DNA of 9,034 nt from Gaiellasilicea sp035645095 (GCA_035645095.1 DASQNG010000187.1:1-9034); one strand, 5' to 3'; numbered from the stretch's first letter, positions 1 to 6,842 are shown. The notes: generated by a model from the letters alone, not told the origin. Numbers and translations are program-made.

Positions 1-1
1 G

Positions 2-439
2 TACAAGGTGCGCCCCGCCTCCGACCACCCCGTGGGCAACCGCTTCCAGCACGGGACGCAGCAGCACGAGCTGCTCGCCGGGTTCGTCGCCTGCGTCGAG
101 TACCTCGAGTCGATCGGCTGGGAGGCCGTCGTCGCGCACGAGACGGCGCTCGGGCAGCGCTTCCTCGAGGGCCTGCCGGAGGACGTGCGGCTCTTCGGGC
201 CGCGCACGATGGAGGGCCGCGTGCCGACGTTCTGCTTCAACGTCCCGGGCCGGAGCGCGGAGCAGGTGGCGACGGAGCTCGCGGCCCGCGACGTCGCGGT
301 GTGGCACGGCGACTACTACGCCGTCGAGGTGATGCGCCACCTCGGGCTCGGCGAGGCCGGCGGCGTCCGGGCCGGCTTCGTCCACTACAACACCGAAGCC
401 GAGGTTGACCGCCTGCTCGAGGCGCTGCGCGCGCTGTGA
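2..439 (+). CDS. Cysteine desulfurase-like class V aminotransferase, C-terminal part (5' end outside window)
   Basis: The reading frame is open from base 2, so the gene begins upstream of the window; the in-frame GTG at 8 is not a credible start because the residues before it (Tyr-Lys) fit the family. About 145 C-terminal residues are visible. They resemble the PLP-dependent class V aminotransferase group annotated as cysteine desulfurase-like (TIGR01976 type): an HGTQQHE segment near the start, where this family has a GTxxHE motif, then the small C-terminal domain with VPTFCFNVPG, a VWHGDYYAVEVMRHLGLG segment and the ending RAGFVHYNTEAEVDRLL. Such enzymes use PLP bound to a lysine; that lysine lies upstream and cannot be checked. 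Real cysteine desulfurase activity is uncertain, since the family is named by similarity. The TGA stop overlaps the GTG start of the M20 peptidase (GTGA, 436-439), making this the upstream member of a coupled operon. Confidence 0.85.
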   Translation, partial: YKVRPASDHPVGNRFQHGTQQHELLAGFVACVEYLESIGWEAVVAHETALGQRFLEGLPEDVRLFGPRTMEGRVPTFCFNVPGRSAEQVATELAARDVAVWHGDYYAVEVMRHLGLGEAGGVRAGFVHYNTEAEVDRLLEALRAL

Positions 440-1728
440 GCGTCGTCACGCTGCTGCAGGACCTGCTGCGCTTCGACACCACGAATCCACCCGGAAACGA
501 AGGGCCCTGCGTGGCCTATCTGCGCGCGCGGCTCGAGACGGCGGGGATCCCGACGACGACCTATGCGAAGGACCCCGCGCGGCCGAACCTCGTCGCGCGG
601 CTTCCCGGCGGCGATGCGCCGCCGCTCCTCCTGCAGGGCCACGTGGACGTCGTGACGACGGCCGGGCAGGCGTGGACGCAGCCGCCATTCGAGGGACGGC
701 TCCTCGACGGCGAGGTGTGGGGCCGGGGTGCGCTCGACATGAAGGCCGGCGTCGCGATGCTCGTGCACGCGTTCCTGCGCCTCCACGCCGACGGCGTGCG
801 CCCGCCGGGCGACGTCGTGCTCGCGATCCTGAGCGACGAGGAGGACGGGGGCGACCTCGGCGCACGCTTCCTCGTCGAGGAGCACCCCGAGCTCTTCGCG
901 GGGATGCGCTACGCGCTCGGGGAGTTCGGCGGCTTCACGCTCCACGCGGGCGGGCGCCGCTTCTACCCGATCCAGGTGGCCGAGAAGCAGATCTGCTGGT
1001 TGCGCGCGACGCTGCGCGGCCCCGGCGGCCACGGGGCGATGGTCAACCGCGGCGGGGCGATGGCACGTCTCGCGAAGCTGCTGCGCGACCTCGACCGCGG
1101 CCGGCTGCCGTACCACCTGACACCCGTCGTGCAGGAGACGTTCGAGACGATGGCCGCCGCTTTGCCGCGGCCGCAGGCGGACGTGATCCGCGGCCTGCTG
1201 AAGCCGCGCCTCGCCGGCGCGTCGCTGCGCCTCCTCGGCGAGCGCGGCCGGCTCTTCGAGCCGATGCTCCACAACACCGTCAGCGCGACGATCGTCCGCG
1301 GCGGCGACAAGGTCAACGTCGTCCCGTCCGAGCTCCACCTCGAGCTCGACGGGCGCTCGCTCCCCGGCCTCGGCCCCGACGTGCTGATCGCCGAGCTCCA
1401 CGACCTCGTCGGCCACGACGTCGAGCTCGAGCTGAGCCGGCACGACCCCGGGCCGACGGAGCCCGACCTCGGCCTCTTCGAGACCCTTGCGGGCGTGCTG
1501 CGCGAGCTCGACCCGGAGGGCATCCCGCTGCCGCTGCTGCAGGTCGGCGTCACCGACGGGCGCTTCTTCTCGCGCCTCGGCGTACAGACCTACGGGTTCC
1601 TGCCGATGCGCCTGCCGGCGGAGTTCCAGTTCACGAAGCTGATCCACGCCGCCGACGAGCGGATCCCGGTGTCGGCGCTCGAGTTCGGCGCCGAGGCCGT
1701 GTACCGGGCGGTGACCCGCTTCTCGTGA
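436..1728 (+). CDS. M20 family metallopeptidase / amidohydrolase (ArgE/DapE/ACY1-like)
   Basis: A 430-residue di-zinc hydrolase of the M20 family, cytoplasmic (no signal peptide). Members remove acyl groups from amino acids or cleave dipeptides; the substrate cannot be told from sequence. The expected landmarks are in order: GHVDVV with ligand H69 and catalytic-site D71, GRGALDMKAG with bridging D101, SDEEDGG with general base E135 and ligand E136, E163 as likely fourth ligand (ALGEFGG), the dimerisation-domain GGHG at 197-200, GVTDGRFF at 371-378, and H404 in KLIHAADERIP as the last ligand. All catalytic residues are therefore present, and the length is normal. The GTG start at 436 overlaps the upstream TGA by four bases and has no clear Shine-Dalgarno, consistent with translational coupling. 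The N-terminal LLRFDTTNPPGNE is the usual start of this family, supporting the start. The 3' end again overlaps the next gene by GTGA. Confidence 0.92.
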   Translation: MSVVTLLQDLLRFDTTNPPGNEGPCVAYLRARLETAGIPTTTYAKDPARPNLVARLPGGDAPPLLLQGHVDVVTTAGQAWTQPPFEGRLLDGEVWGRGALDMKAGVAMLVHAFLRLHADGVRPPGDVVLAILSDEEDGGDLGARFLVEEHPELFAGMRYALGEFGGFTLHAGGRRFYPIQVAEKQICWLRATLRGPGGHGAMVNRGGAMARLAKLLRDLDRGRLPYHLTPVVQETFETMAAALPRPQADVIRGLLKPRLAGASLRLLGERGRLFEPMLHNTVSATIVRGGDKVNVVPSELHLELDGRSLPGLGPDVLIAELHDLVGHDVELELSRHDPGPTEPDLGLFETLAGVLRELDPEGIPLPLLQVGVTDGRFFSRLGVQTYGFLPMRLPAEFQFTKLIHAADERIPVSALEFGAEAVYRAVTRFS

Positions 1729-2669
1729 AGCTGCTGCTCCTCGGCGGCACGGTGTTCCTCGGCCGCGCGGCGGCGGAGGAGGCGCTCGCGCGCGATCACC
1801 AGGTCACCCTCTTCACGCGCGGCCGCTCGAACCCCGGGCTCTTCCCGGAGGCCGAGCATCTCGTCGGGGACCGGAGCGGCGACCTCGACGCGCTCGCAGG
1901 ACGCCAGTGGGACGCCGTCCTCGACCTGAGCGGCTACGTCCCGGCGCACGTCCGCGCGAGCGCGGAGCTGCTGCGCGACTCCGGCCACTACACCTTCGTC
2001 TCGAGCGTCTCCGTATACGCCGATCTCGCGCAGGGGCGAGCGGAGGAGGCCGCCGTGGCGGAGCTCGGCGGCGCCGCGACCGACCGGCTGGAGGACGACT
2101 ACTCGAACTACGGCGCGCTGAAGGCTCTCTGTGAGGAGGAGGCGCGCCGGGTCTTCGGCGAGCGCACCCTCGTCGTCCGGCCCGGCCTGATCGTCGGTCC
2201 GCACGACCCGACCGGCCGCTTCACCTACTGGGCGCGTCGCCTCGCCCGCGGCGGCCGGCTGCTCGCACCGGGCCCGCCCGACCGCCGCGTGCAGTTCGTG
2301 GACGTGCGGGACCTGGCGGAGTGGCTCGTGTCGTCGGTCGAGCGACGGCTCGCCGGCGTCTTCAATGCGGTCCACGAGGGCGTGCCGTTCGGGGAGCTGC
2401 TGGACGGCGCCGACGTCACGTGGGTGCCGGACGACTTCCTGCTCGAGCACGGCGTGCGCCCGTGGGTCGAGCTGCCGCTCTGGCTGCCGGAGGGGCCGTA
2501 CGCGGGGATGAACGCGACGGACGTCTCGCGCGCGGTGGCGGCCGGGCTCCGCTTCCGTCCCGCTACCGAGAGCCTTGCCGGCGCCGCCGACGCGCGCGAG
2601 GTGGAGGGAACGGGGCTGACGCCGGAGCGGGAGGCGGAGCTGCTCGCGGCGTGGGACGACCGCAGGTGA
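1725..2669 (+). CDS. NAD-dependent epimerase/dehydratase (extended SDR-type reductase)
   Basis: A 314-residue Rossmann-fold protein. The frame is open far upstream (to about 405), but the protein only makes sense from the GTG at 1725, which gives MKLLLLGGTVFLGR, a dinucleotide-binding loop (GGTxFLG) at residues 7-13 placed right at the N-terminus as in extended and atypical SDRs. FVSSVSVY at 91-98 carries the active-site serine, and YGALK at 129-133 provides the catalytic Tyr129 and Lys133. VRPGLIVGPHD (151-161) and VQFVDVRDLAEW (189-200) are typical of the epimerase/dehydratase family. The substrate is unknown: neighbours do not indicate nucleotide sugars, and many actinobacterial relatives are simply called reductases. 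The stretch after VFNAVHEG (213-219) looks shorter than I remember in relatives, which often have an extra helix there. It is joined to its neighbours by GTGA overlaps on both sides and lies third in the operon. Confidence 0.88.
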   Translation: MKLLLLGGTVFLGRAAAEEALARDHQVTLFTRGRSNPGLFPEAEHLVGDRSGDLDALAGRQWDAVLDLSGYVPAHVRASAELLRDSGHYTFVSSVSVYADLAQGRAEEAAVAELGGAATDRLEDDYSNYGALKALCEEEARRVFGERTLVVRPGLIVGPHDPTGRFTYWARRLARGGRLLAPGPPDRRVQFVDVRDLAEWLVSSVERRLAGVFNAVHEGVPFGELLDGADVTWVPDDFLLEHGVRPWVELPLWLPEGPYAGMNATDVSRAVAAGLRFRPATESLAGAADAREVEGTGLTPEREAELLAAWDDRR

Positions 2670-2971
2670 GCGACGCGCCCACCCCGCTCTCGCAGAAGCT
2701 CGGTGCGCGACCCGGCACGAGCGTCCTCGTCTTCTTCACCACGAGCCGCGCAGAACTCGAGCGGCGCTTCGGGGCGCTCCGCGACATGCTCGGCGCGCAC
2801 GAGGGCCTGTGGGTCGCGTGGCCGAAGAAGAGCGCCCGGATCGAGACGGACCTCGACTTCGCGGCGGTGCAGGAGACGGGTCTCGCAGCCGGCCTCGTCG
2901 ACAACAAGAGCTGCGCGGTCGACGAGCGCTGGCAGGCGGTCCGCTTCGTCCGCCGGCTGCGCGACCGGTGA
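2666..2971 (+). CDS. DUF3052 family protein, apparently with an internal deletion
   Basis: A 101-residue protein starting at the GTG that overlaps the previous stop (GTGA 2666-2669). The ends match DUF3052: an N-terminal TPLSQKLGARPG (6-17), then FFTTSRAELERRF (23-35), the signature LWVAWPKKSA (48-57), ETDLDFAAVQETGLAAGLVDNK (60-81) and a final CAVDERWQAVRFVRR. Family members as I remember them are about 130-140 residues and have roughly 35 more residues between KLGxxPG and the V-[VF]-FxTSRAEL segment, including an RV-LVGAP-like strand and loop. Here the two parts are joined directly at residues 17-20 without loss of frame. The function of DUF3052 is unknown; no signal peptide or catalytic motif is visible. 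It is the fourth gene of the coupled operon. The protein could be a natural short form, a decaying gene, or an assembly artefact; the intact frame and good flanking conservation favour a real short form. Confidence 0.82.
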   Translation: MSDAPTPLSQKLGARPGTSVLVFFTTSRAELERRFGALRDMLGAHEGLWVAWPKKSARIETDLDFAAVQETGLAAGLVDNKSCAVDERWQAVRFVRRLRDR

Positions 2972-4065
2972 GCGAGGTCGTCCTCACTCGCCGGGAGCTG
3001 AACCGGGCGACGCTCGCGCGCCAGCTACTGCTGCGGCGGGAGCGGCTTCCGGTGGTTGAGGCGGTCGAGCGCCTCGGTGGGCTGCAGGCGCAGGAGCCGG
3101 CGGCGCCGTACATCGCGCTCTGGAGCAGGCTCGAGGGCTTCGAGGCCGCTGCGCTACGCGCTGCCGTCGAGGCGGACGACCTCGTCAAGGCCACCCTGAT
3201 GCGGGGCACGCTGCACCTCGTCTCCGCGGGGGACTGGACGCACCTCCAGCCGGCGCTGGCGGCCGGGCTCGCGCGCCGCGCCCGCGCGACGCCGCCCGAC
3301 GTGCTCGAGCGCGTGATCGAGCAGGTGCTCGAGTTCGTGCACGAGCCGCGGGGGCAGAACGAGCTTCGCGCGTTCGTGGCCGAGGCGGGCGGCAACACGG
3401 AAGACGGACAGTGGTGGCAGACGCGCGGCCAGATGCCGCTCCTGTACCTCCCCACCGGCGGCACGTGGGGCTTCAGCCTGCGGCCCCGGCTCGCGGGCGC
3501 GCCGCCGGCGCTGCGCGAGCGGCGCGCGAGCGCCGAGCACGGTGCGGAGCTCCTCGTCCGGCGGCACCTCGCGGCGTTCGGGCCGGCGACCGTCGACGAC
3601 CTGCACGCCTGGTCGCGCCTGCCGACGCCGCTCCTCCGCGACGCGATCGAGCGGCTCGGTGAGGAGGTCGAGCAGCTGCGCGACGAGGACGGGCGGCGGC
3701 TGCTCGACCTCCGCGGCGCGCCGCGGCCTGGCGACGTCCCCGCGCCGCCGCGGTTCCTCTCGATGTGGGACAGCGCGCTCCTCGCCTTCAAGGACCGCTC
3801 GCGGCTACTCGACCAGGAGCACTACCCGGTCGTCGTCAACAGGCAGGGCGACCACCGCCCGACCTTCCTCGTCGACGGCCGGGTTGCCGGCCTCTGGCGC
3901 GCGAATTCGGGCCGGGTGGAGCTGCTCCCGTTCTCGCCCGTCCCGGTGCGCGAGCGGCGGGAGCTCGAGCGGGAGGCGCGGCTCCTCGAGGCGTGGCTCG
4001 CGCCGCTCGACCCGAAGGTCTTCGCGCGCTACACGGGGAAGCTGGCGCCCACCGGCTCGGCGTGA
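2968..4065 (+). CDS. Winged-helix DNA-binding protein, AlkZ/HTH_42 (DUF1006) family, possible DNA glycosylase
   Basis: A 365-residue protein; the GTG start at 2968 overlaps the upstream TGA by GTGA and gives the usual family N-terminus (LTRRELNRATLARQLLL). The family is HTH_42/AlkZ-like: three winged-helix modules around a nucleic-acid binding channel. Visible landmarks are LGGLQAQEP (37-45) with Q40 and Q42, MRGTLHLVSAGDW in the first third, AAFGPATVDDLHAWS in the middle, and PAPPRFLSMWDSALLAFKDRS towards the C-terminus. In the studied members, AlkZ uses a Q-x-Q motif (Q37/Q39) to remove alkylated or crosslinked bases, whereas YcaQ/AlkX has Q-x-D. The QAQ here sits at nearly the same place, so base-excision activity is plausible, but many actinobacterial homologues are untested. 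It is the last gene of the operon, followed by 61 bases before the M16 protease. No signal peptide; presumably acts on DNA in the cytoplasm. Confidence 0.87.
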   Translation: MSEVVLTRRELNRATLARQLLLRRERLPVVEAVERLGGLQAQEPAAPYIALWSRLEGFEAAALRAAVEADDLVKATLMRGTLHLVSAGDWTHLQPALAAGLARRARATPPDVLERVIEQVLEFVHEPRGQNELRAFVAEAGGNTEDGQWWQTRGQMPLLYLPTGGTWGFSLRPRLAGAPPALRERRASAEHGAELLVRRHLAAFGPATVDDLHAWSRLPTPLLRDAIERLGEEVEQLRDEDGRRLLDLRGAPRPGDVPAPPRFLSMWDSALLAFKDRSRLLDQEHYPVVVNRQGDHRPTFLVDGRVAGLWRANSGRVELLPFSPVPVRERRELEREARLLEAWLAPLDPKVFARYTGKLAPTGSA

Positions 4066-4112
4066 GCCGCTCGCCGGGCACGACAGGAGCCGGTCGACGG
4101 CTGCCGCGGCGA

Positions 4113-4118
4113 TAGCAT
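4113..4118 (+). promoter_or_regulatory. Candidate -10 box (TAGCAT) for the M16 peptidase gene
   Basis: TAGCAT fits the TAnnnT pattern of a sigma-70-type -10 element and ends eight bases before the ATG at 4127, so transcription would begin at or next to the start codon. No Shine-Dalgarno is visible in the gap 4066-4126, in keeping with a leaderless message. No convincing -35 box is found at 16-19 bases upstream. The rest of the gap shows nothing else. Confidence 0.35.
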
Positions 4119-4126
4119 GCGGCGCC

Positions 4127-5392
4127 ATGGCTGTCTTCGAACGCGCGTCGCTGTCGAACGGGCTGCGGGTACTGACGGCGCCCGTGCCGCAGGCGCAGTC
4201 GGTCTCGTGCTTCGTGATGCTCGCCGCAGGCTCGCGCTACGAGACGCCGGAGACGAACGGCATCGCGCACTTCGCCGAGCACATGTTCTTCAAGGGCACG
4301 GAGCGGCGGCCGACCGCGCGCGACATCGCCGGGGAGATCGACGCGATCGGCGGCGAGTTCAACGCCTTCACCGGCAAGGAGTACACGGGCTACTACGTCC
4401 GCTGCGCGGCCGACACCCGCGATGTCGCGCTCGACGTGCTCGTGGACATGCTGCGGCGCTCGAAGTTCGACGGCGAGGAGATCGAGCGCGAGAAGGGCGT
4501 GATCGTCGAGGAGATGAACATGTACTTCGACACGCCGCGCGACTTCATCGGCGGCGTCTACGAGAACCTCCTCTACGGCGACCAGCCGCTCGGCTGGGAC
4601 ATCATCGGCCGCAAGGAGACGGTGCGGGGCGCCACGCGTGAGACGTTCCTCGACTACGTCGAGCGCTGGTACCGGCCGAGCCGGATGGTCGTCGGCGTCG
4701 GCGGGCGAATCGGCGACGGGCTGCTCCCGCGCCTCGAGGAGCTGCTCGGCGACCTCGAGCCGCGCGAGACCGGTGAGCCGGCACCCGTGCAGCTGCCGCC
4801 CGAGGCGGAGCGGGTGCGAGTCCACACGAAGGCATCCGACCAGGCGCACCTCGTGCTCGGGATGCGCTCCCGCCGGGCAACAGATCCCGACCGCTACGTG
4901 CTCCAGCTCCTCTCGACGGTGCTCGGCGGCGGGATGTCGTCGCGGCTCTTCACGGAGGTGCGCGAGCGACGGGGCCTCGCGTACTACGTCTTCGCGACGA
5001 ACCAGGCCTACACGGACACCGGCACGCTGCACGCGCAGTCCGGCGTCGACATCAACCGGATCGACGAGGCGGTGGAGACGATCGTCGAGCAGTTCCGGCT
5101 GCTCGCGTCGGAGCAGGTGCCGGCCGACGAGCTCGAGAAGGCACGGAACTTCGCCAAGGGACGGTTCGTGCTCCAGCTCGAGAGCCCCCACGGCCAGATC
5201 ATGTTCGGGCTCCGGCGGGAGGTGCTCGAGGGGCAAGCAACCGAGCCGGCGGAGGTGCTCGCCGCCCTGGACGCGGTCACGGCCGAGGACATCCAGCGGG
5301 TGGCGCAGGAGGTGCTCGCCGACGGGTTCCGCCTCGCGGTGATCGGCCCGTTCGACGACCCGTCTCGGTTCGAGCGGCTCGTAGCCGCGTAG
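4127..5392 (+). CDS. M16 family zinc metallopeptidase (mitochondrial-processing-peptidase-like)
   Basis: A complete 421-residue M16 peptidase from ATG 4127 (MAVFERASLSNGLRVL, the usual N-terminus); the frame is open further upstream but that part is a shadow of the previous gene. The inverted zinc motif HFAEH has H48, E51 (catalytic) and H52, and the VIVEEM segment provides the distal ligand at E128 or E129, 76-77 residues later as in the family. The second, inactive half is also present, with GGGMSSRLFTEVRERRGLAYYVF, the conserved R/Y region that helps bind the substrate backbone. M16B enzymes of this size work as homodimers forming a closed chamber and degrade or process peptides; the bacterial substrate is generally unknown. 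There is no signal peptide, so it is probably cytoplasmic. It is separated from the operon by 61 bases and likely has its own promoter. It converges on the M15 gene across 138 bases. Confidence 0.94.
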   Translation: MAVFERASLSNGLRVLTAPVPQAQSVSCFVMLAAGSRYETPETNGIAHFAEHMFFKGTERRPTARDIAGEIDAIGGEFNAFTGKEYTGYYVRCAADTRDVALDVLVDMLRRSKFDGEEIEREKGVIVEEMNMYFDTPRDFIGGVYENLLYGDQPLGWDIIGRKETVRGATRETFLDYVERWYRPSRMVVGVGGRIGDGLLPRLEELLGDLEPRETGEPAPVQLPPEAERVRVHTKASDQAHLVLGMRSRRATDPDRYVLQLLSTVLGGGMSSRLFTEVRERRGLAYYVFATNQAYTDTGTLHAQSGVDINRIDEAVETIVEQFRLLASEQVPADELEKARNFAKGRFVLQLESPHGQIMFGLRREVLEGQATEPAEVLAALDAVTAEDIQRVAQEVLADGFRLAVIGPFDDPSRFERLVAA

Positions 5393-5401
5393 CTGCGCAT
5401 C

Positions 5402-5481
5402 GCCGCCGGCATCCTGCGCGGCGGCTGGAGGCGCGAATGGGGGTCTCAGAGACGCCTCCTCCGCGCGCTACCACCGCGCGG
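5402..5481. terminator. Hairpin cluster between convergent genes (candidate bidirectional terminator)
   Basis: Three GC-rich inverted repeats lie in the 138 bases between the convergent M16 and M15 stop codons: a 7-bp stem GCCGCCG/CGGCGGC (5402-5408 with 5419-5425), a 7-bp stem GGAGGCG/CGCCTCC (5427-5433 with 5453-5459), and a 6-bp stem CCGCGC/GCGCGG (5461-5466 with 5476-5481). No T-tract follows any of them, so classical intrinsic termination is uncertain, but placement between two convergent stops supports a termination role in both directions. Short stems also arise by chance at this GC content. The rest of the gap shows nothing recognisable. Confidence 0.35.
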
Positions 5482-5530
5482 GCGTGGCCGCCAGTTGCTC
5501 TTTCGGCCGGCGCTCGAGCAGGCAGCCGCG

Positions 5531-6154
5531 TCAGCGGCCGTTCGTGGAGAAGTGCTGGTGGTCGCCCCAAGGGCCGCCCCACTTCCAACCCTCGGCAGCG
5601 AAGGCGCGGACGAGGACGCCGCCGGCGACGGCCATGCCGGGGCGGTAGCGGCTGCGGTCGAGGTAGGCGCGGCCCGTAGCGGGAGAGACGTGCGAGCCGC
5701 GCACGTAGGGGTTCTCGACCGGGTTCACGTCGATCGCCTCACCGAAGGCGTGCATCGACCAGCGGGAGGTGCCGGCGACGGGGCGGCAGTTGAAGCCCGA
5801 GGTGTTGTCGGCGGCCATGGAGGCGTCGTCGCTGCCGCGAAACGCTGAGACGGGTTCCACGAGCCGGAGCGGGAACCGGGCATCCCAGAGCCGCCGGAAG
5901 ACGCGCGCGAGCCCCGGTGCGTGCCGCCGCGCGACGACGATGCGGCCCGTGCGGGCGCGGCCGGCGAAGTCCCGGTAGGACACTTGCACCGTCCGCAGCC
6001 CCGCCGGCCCAACGGGGCAGCCGGCGCGGTAGGAGTGACGGAGGTCGTCCCAACGGACGGGCGCGATCTCCGCGGTGAACCGCGGCGCCGCCTGCGCCGC
6101 CGGCGCGGCGAGCAGGAGCACGGCCGTGACGAGCAGGAGCGGCGCCATCCGCAT
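5531..6154 (-). CDS. Exported M15-type D,D-carboxypeptidase-like zinc peptidase
   Basis: Taken from ATG at 6154, the protein has 207 residues with a clear Sec signal peptide (MRMAPLLLVTAVLLLAAPAAQA, likely cut after residue 22). The frame is open upstream to 6457, but those residues mirror the opposite-strand gene and would bury the signal. The mature part carries the M15 zinc site: SMHAFGEAIDVN (133-144, ligands H135 and D142) and WGDHQHF (196-202, D198 and ligand H201), with the WKWGGPWG approach typical of VanY/endopeptidase M15 enzymes. Such enzymes trim D-Ala from stem peptides or cut peptide crosslinks outside the membrane; which one is not decidable here. Cys46 and Cys123 could form a disulfide. 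The gene is divergent from the L,D-transpeptidase, and their predicted 5' ends overlap. A TACGGT box lies six bases before the ATG, with no Shine-Dalgarno, suggesting a leaderless transcript. Confidence 0.9.
   Translation of the reverse strand: MRMAPLLLVTAVLLLAAPAAQAAPRFTAEIAPVRWDDLRHSYRAGCPVGPAGLRTVQVSYRDFAGRARTGRIVVARRHAPGLARVFRRLWDARFPLRLVEPVSAFRGSDDASMAADNTSGFNCRPVAGTSRWSMHAFGEAIDVNPVENPYVRGSHVSPATGRAYLDRSRYRPGMAVAGGVLVRAFAAEGWKWGGPWGDHQHFSTNGR
6114..6118 (+). promoter_or_regulatory. Ribosome binding site (AGGAG) supporting the L,D-transpeptidase start
   Basis: AGGAG lies seven bases upstream of the GTG at 6126, a good Shine-Dalgarno spacing. It favours this start over the earlier GTG at 6075 and the later GTG at 6177. 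It sits inside the signal-peptide region of the opposite-strand M15 gene, so it might be fortuitous. Confidence 0.4.
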
Positions 6155-6842
6155 CGGGCTACCGTACCCCCGACTCGTGCTCGTCGCCGCCCTCGCAGCC
6201 GTCACCGTCGCCGCCTGCCCGTCGAACCTCGCGAACGGGCTCGACGTCGCGGCGCGGACGCAGCAGCTGCTGACGGTGGAGGCGAAGGTCGCGCGGACGA
6301 CGCACGCGACGCTCCAACGCTGGCAGCGCGCGCGGAACGGCTGCTTCGTCACCGTCGGGCGCCCGTACGCGGCGCGCGTCGGCAGGAACGGCGTGAAGGC
6401 GAGCCGCCGCGAGGGCGACGGCACGACGCCGATCGGCACGTTCCGGATCGGCCGCACGATGTACGGGACCGCGCCGAACCCCGGTGTTCGCTTCCGCTAC
6501 CACCGCCTCCGCTGCGGCGACTGGTGGAACGAGGACGTCCGCTCGCCGACCTACAACACCTTCGTGCACGTCCCCTGCGGGACCACGCCGCCGTTCCGCA
6601 CCACCACGCCGGGGATGTGGCAGCAGCCGCGGCCGTTCCCCCACGTCGCCGTCGTCGAGTTCAACATGAACCCGGTCGTGCCCGGCCGCGGCTCCGGGAT
6701 CTTCCTGCACGCGGAGACCGGGGGACCGACGAACGGCTGCATCAGCGTGCGCCGCGAGCACCTGGTGGCCGTTCTGCGCTGGCTGCGCCCCGGCCACGCG
6801 CCGGCGATCAGCGTCGGGACGAGCGCCGGGCTGCGCCGCTAG
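6126..6842 (+). CDS. Exported L,D-transpeptidase (YkuD-type) family protein
   Basis: From GTG 6126 the product has 238 residues. An arginine-containing N-region is followed by a hydrophobic stretch (residues 17-30, LVLVAALAAVTVAA) and Cys31; VAAC could be a lipobox, making a lipoprotein, or Cys31 could belong to a disulfide (Cys73, Cys130 and Cys151 also lie outside the active site). The catalytic part includes GDGTTPIGTFRIG (98-110), typical of YkuD proteins, and HAETGGPTNGCIS (195-207), with H195 and the nucleophile C205. L,D-transpeptidases form 3-3 peptidoglycan crosslinks or attach proteins to the wall. The start is uncertain: GTG 6126 has a Shine-Dalgarno (AGGAG) but makes the gene overlap the divergent M15 gene by 29 bases; GTG 6177 avoids overlap but gives an uncharged, very short signal; GTG 6075 is longest and least natural. 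Its TAG stop shares CTAG with the convergent stop of the next gene. Confidence 0.86.
   Translation: MTSRSGAIRIGLPYPRLVLVAALAAVTVAACPSNLANGLDVAARTQQLLTVEAKVARTTHATLQRWQRARNGCFVTVGRPYAARVGRNGVKASRREGDGTTPIGTFRIGRTMYGTAPNPGVRFRYHRLRCGDWWNEDVRSPTYNTFVHVPCGTTPPFRTTTPGMWQQPRPFPHVAVVEFNMNPVVPGRGSGIFLHAETGGPTNGCISVRREHLVAVLRWLRPGHAPAISVGTSAGLRR
6160..6166. promoter_or_regulatory. Overlapping divergent -10-like boxes (TACCGT / TACGGT)
   Basis: The heptamer TACCGTA reads TACCGT on the + strand (6160-6165) and TACGGT on the - strand (6166-6161); both fit TAnnnT. The - strand copy ends six bases before the ATG of the M15 gene, the spacing expected for a leaderless transcript. The + strand copy would start transcription near 6172, which would only serve the L,D-transpeptidase if translation began at GTG 6177. 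No convincing -35 boxes are seen. Confidence 0.3.

Noticed and set aside
385..1647. Long - strand open frames opposite the M20 and SDR genes
   Set aside because: High-GC DNA gives long antisense frames; these are low-complexity, lack motifs, and mirror genes with complete catalytic sites.
405..1724. A 754-residue + strand open frame that would fuse a long N-terminal region to the SDR protein
   Set aside because: The first 440 residues are arginine- and alanine-rich with no family features and lie out of frame over the M20 gene; the SDR fold begins exactly at GTG 1725, which shows the standard GTGA overlap.
3836..5236. A 466-residue - strand open frame opposite the M16 gene
   Set aside because: The opposite strand carries a full M16 protease with HxxEH; this frame has biased composition and no recognisable domain.
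6155..6457. N-terminal extension of the M15 peptidase to 6457
   Set aside because: The extra 101 residues precede a perfect signal peptide and lie opposite the L,D-transpeptidase gene; ATG 6154 is the natural start.
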